This document shows positions 62,084-64,000 of a stretch of 64,000 nucleotides of DNA, piece by piece. Each line of letters starts with the position of its first letter. Position 1 is the stretch's first letter. The translations under genes and the position numbers were made by a program. The notes under the pieces were generated by a model. It saw only the letters and a list, made by a program, of their open reading frames with translations, was not told where the DNA came from and did not search any database. The stretch is from the NCBI RefSeq assembly GCF_003259225.1, contig NZ_QHJF01000025.1, forward strand, positions 1-64,000. The letters run 5' to 3'. The stretch comes from Marinomonas arctica (lineage in GTDB: Bacteria; Pseudomonadota; Gammaproteobacteria; Pseudomonadales; Marinomonadaceae).

Positions 62084-62557
62084 TTAAAAGGTTAACCCCG
62101 CGCCAACCATAACATGCTTGTCATAAGTGTCACTGCTACTGTTGAGTACTTTTACAAATACATCCAGTCGAGATGCGTCTGATATGCCGATGCGAAAGCC
62201 TGCCTCTGGATAATAGACCGTTTCATCTAAGAATGAGACGCCGCCACCAATAAACGACCACATAGGGATACCAGGTAGGATCTGTAATGCAGGCGTGGCG
62301 CTGTAGTAGCGAGAGCCTAAGGTGATGGCGTTTTCGAATTCCTCTCCAATGACAAAAGACAGACCACCATAAAAAGAAATATTTTCTGGTAGAGTGTATT
62401 CCATATTGGCTCCGATGATGGAGGTAACGTTTGTTTCTCCATCCGGTGTGGTTGGGCGTGCAGCGGCAGATTCAAAATTTATTAAACTCGCAATTTGACC
62501 TTCTGCTGATGCGTTTGCACTGACGAGAACTAAAGCTGCAAGTAAGAGTGGTCTCAT
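62084..62557 (-). CDS. Small outer-membrane beta-barrel protein
   Basis: 157 residues. Signal peptide LLLAALVLVSANASA (cut after ASA). The mature part has alternating strands, glycine turns and a terminal aromatic (…HVMVGAGLTF), as in small outer-membrane barrels. FYGGLSFVIGEEFENAITLGSRYY and GGGVSFLDETVYYPEAGFRIGI look like barrel strands. No named family recognised. Its ATG overlaps the stop of the coiled-coil gene (ATGA), so the two are coupled. Confidence 0.7.
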   Translation of the reverse strand: MRPLLLAALVLVSANASAEGQIASLINFESAAARPTTPDGETNVTSIIGANMEYTLPENISFYGGLSFVIGEEFENAITLGSRYYSATPALQILPGIPMWSFIGGGVSFLDETVYYPEAGFRIGISDASRLDVFVKVLNSSSDTYDKHVMVGAGLTF

Positions 62558-62784
62558 TGTTTGTTATCCATTTGGTTTAGGCGATTCAGCATTTGAGAAA
62601 GAGAAGATTCCCAATTCGATTGCTGTTCTTTGGTTTGGTTTAGAGAGTTTTGAATCTCACTTTTTTCTTCGCTAAGTTCGTAGTTCTGCATTTCTAATTC
62701 TGAAATACGTTTGCGTAGTGAACCAATTTCTTCAACGGCTTCGTTAATACGTTGTTCTAGGTGGTGTAATAGTTCGTTATTCAT
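62554..62784 (-). CDS. Short coiled-coil protein (ZapB/TIGR02449-like)
   Basis: 76 residues, almost entirely one heptad coiled coil (LLHHLEQRINEAVEEIGSLR, ISELEMQNYELSEEKSEIQ). Size and pattern resemble ZapB or the TIGR02449 group, but coiled coils are hard to assign. agga lies 8 bases before the ATG. It ends in a four-base overlap with the barrel gene. Confidence 0.65.
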   Translation of the reverse strand: MNNELLHHLEQRINEAVEEIGSLRKRISELEMQNYELSEEKSEIQNSLNQTKEQQSNWESSLSQMLNRLNQMDNKQ

Positions 62785-62844
62785 TGTATCTGTCCTAAAA
62801 ATAAAAAATCGCCATTTAGTGTGTAGGCGTATCGTTGTGTAAAG

Positions 62845-64000
62845 TTACCAGGCAATCACGACGTCTTGTTGTTGCACGTTAAGTATATGAGAGTCAACAA
62901 CGAGCTCTCCAACAGAGAAGTTGGGTTGTACCTGTTTGATTGTAACACTGATATTGGCATTATTCAGCTGTGTTTGGGTAGACTGTAACTGATTAGATAC
63001 CTCATAGCGGCGATAAATATTGAACTTATCTCCTTGTTTTATACCCGCCAGTGACCCTGCTGATATGTGTATTCTATTGCCTTCTGTGCGGAAAATATTG
63101 GCAATAAAAGGCTGGCACCTCAGTTGTTCACTTGCATCTAAGGCGCTTTCTTTTAGAGCTTGCTGAACCACTTTGCCATAATGTACTGACCAAAATTTTG
63201 CGCTGCCAAAGCCAATTCTCGCGTGGTCAGATATGTCCCAGTTGCCGATTTCATTGTATCTGTGTTCAAACAAAAGTGCGCCACTAAAACCATCATAAAT
63301 GTAGATATCGACCACGAAATTTCTTTCTTTATCGATTTCTTCAGAATCGTCTTTTGCATTTTTATCATTAGGGTGTCTAAGATAGACTTCACTAATGTCT
63401 CTAATGACACCACTAATGATGTATTGAACACCAAGTTGTTCACTGATTCTAGTGAGGTTGGTCAGTGAGCCATCGTTGTTCGTTGAAGACGGCGCGTTAA
63501 TAAGATCCGGGTAGATGGCAATGTTAGTGGCCGTTAAGGCTTTTAAGTAGCCTTGTCTGTTTATTTCATCGGCTAATTTCTTGGGCAGCTCTCTTGGGAT
63601 ATTACTAAGCTCACCTAATGCGGCCTGCTGTGGAACTTGCAGCTCAAACCCAGTGACGCCCACAGTTTTTTTGTAATACCGTGTTGGCCCCGAACTGCAT
63701 TGAGAGTCTGCGGTCACGTCAACACGAGCAATCACTCGAAGAAAGTCACCGTTTTGTTCTTCTGAGAGAATACGTGCTTTTTGAACATAGCCAGAACTGC
63801 GTATTTCTAAGTTCGATTCTACTTCGCCGTTGTAGAGTTCGTCTTTCACGTTCACTCTAGAGCCAGACTCTAAAACGGCTTGTTTGATGGCTTGTTGGGT
63901 GGCTCTGTAACGAGCATCGGCGATATCATTATCATAAATAATGGCTTCACCAACAGCATCAATGCTTTTGGCAAAAGTGGCAACTGGTAAGATGAGGAAT
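62845..64000 (-). CDS. flgT: Flagellar assembly protein FlgT (5' end outside window)
   Basis: The frame is open to the window edge. The last residues of a signal peptide are visible (FLILPVATFA at 63999-63970), followed by the FlgT N-terminal domain (AVGEAIIYDNDIADARYRAT). A start at 63855 would remove this domain, so the gene continues beyond 64000. The middle and C-terminal domains are present (LGVQYIISGVIRDI, GNRIHISAGSLAGIKQGDKFNIYRR). FlgT forms the H ring that holds the sodium-type stator of polar flagella in Vibrio. This suggests flgO/flgP or other motility genes next to the window; that is inferred. Confidence 0.88.
   Translation of the reverse strand, partial: FLILPVATFAKSIDAVGEAIIYDNDIADARYRATQQAIKQAVLESGSRVNVKDELYNGEVESNLEIRSSGYVQKARILSEEQNGDFLRVIARVDVTADSQCSSGPTRYYKKTVGVTGFELQVPQQAALGELSNIPRELPKKLADEINRQGYLKALTATNIAIYPDLINAPSSTNNDGSLTNLTRISEQLGVQYIISGVIRDISEVYLRHPNDKNAKDDSEEIDKERNFVVDIYIYDGFSGALLFEHRYNEIGNWDISDHARIGFGSAKFWSVHYGKVVQQALKESALDASEQLRCQPFIANIFRTEGNRIHISAGSLAGIKQGDKFNIYRRYEVSNQLQSTQTQLNNANISVTIKQVQPNFSVGELVVDSHILNVQQQDVVIAW

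Noticed and set aside
63153..63468. Frames of 81-96 codons inside the flgT region
   Set aside because: They lie in other frames of the clearly coding flgT gene.

Overview
The window is a 64 kb piece of a gammaproteobacterial chromosome with moderate GC content. Its housekeeping genes (Mg-type hemB, ppk/ppx, rho, algQ-dsbB, Fre, YheS, H-NS, mqo, proQ-like and flgT genes) fit a marine Oceanospirillales-type organism, and Marinomonas is my best guess. That name is inferred from protein flavour and gene order; no 16S sequence is present. No phage, IS element or CRISPR array was seen.

Layout. 1-720 is the 3' end of an rRNA operon (23S tail, 5S, terminator), followed by a decayed second copy of the operon tail. 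735-12207 carries ppk, hemB and yheS on the minus strand, hslO (Hsp33), a CBS-domain protein, mqo, a YfcL-like protein, and fre and rho on the minus strand. 12742-16952 has ppx, a small unknown gene and a large tubulin/FtsZ-superfamily protein. 17060-21232 holds late cobalamin genes (cobQ divergent from cbiB-cobC-cobU), followed by gpt. 22009-24968 has DUF2914 and DUF1904 genes and a hisB-hisH-hisF set without hisA. 25235-30195 has asmA, mutY, chrA and yggX. 30323-34704 has an orphan FliL-like protein, dsbB, algQ, a WD40-like lipoprotein, DUF423, trmB and an H-NS protein. 35068-40460 has tex, azoR with a divergent LysR gene, a PNPOx-like protein and a GST.

40614-47948 is an iron-type uptake locus: FecI-like sigma factor, FecR-like sensor, a TonB-dependent receptor with an STN signalling domain, and a secreted M16 zinc protease. 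Its layout recalls the receptor-plus-M16-protease pairs (FusA/FusC, YddB/PqqL) that import and cleave iron proteins. 48230-58164 has zapE, ppnN, glsA, a choice-of-anchor-I-type lipoprotein, nudC, the kbl-tdh threonine catabolism operon and a polysaccharide deacetylase.

58227-60848 is the most unusual part: tRNA-Ser, then a tandem array built from a 387-bp Asn-Pro-His-Lys tRNA unit (three full copies plus an Asn-Pro-Lys remnant). It is followed by about 490 bp of perfect pentanucleotide repeat (about 98 copies), a strongly G/T-skewed non-coding stretch, and a tRNA-Tyr on the other strand. 60902-64000 is a minus-strand cluster: flgT (cut by the window edge), a coiled-coil protein, an outer-membrane barrel, a 55-aa membrane microprotein and a ProQ/FinO-domain RNA chaperone.

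The best candidates for something undescribed are the tubulin-superfamily protein, the FecIR/TonB receptor/M16 locus, and the tRNA array with its adjoining pentamer tract.
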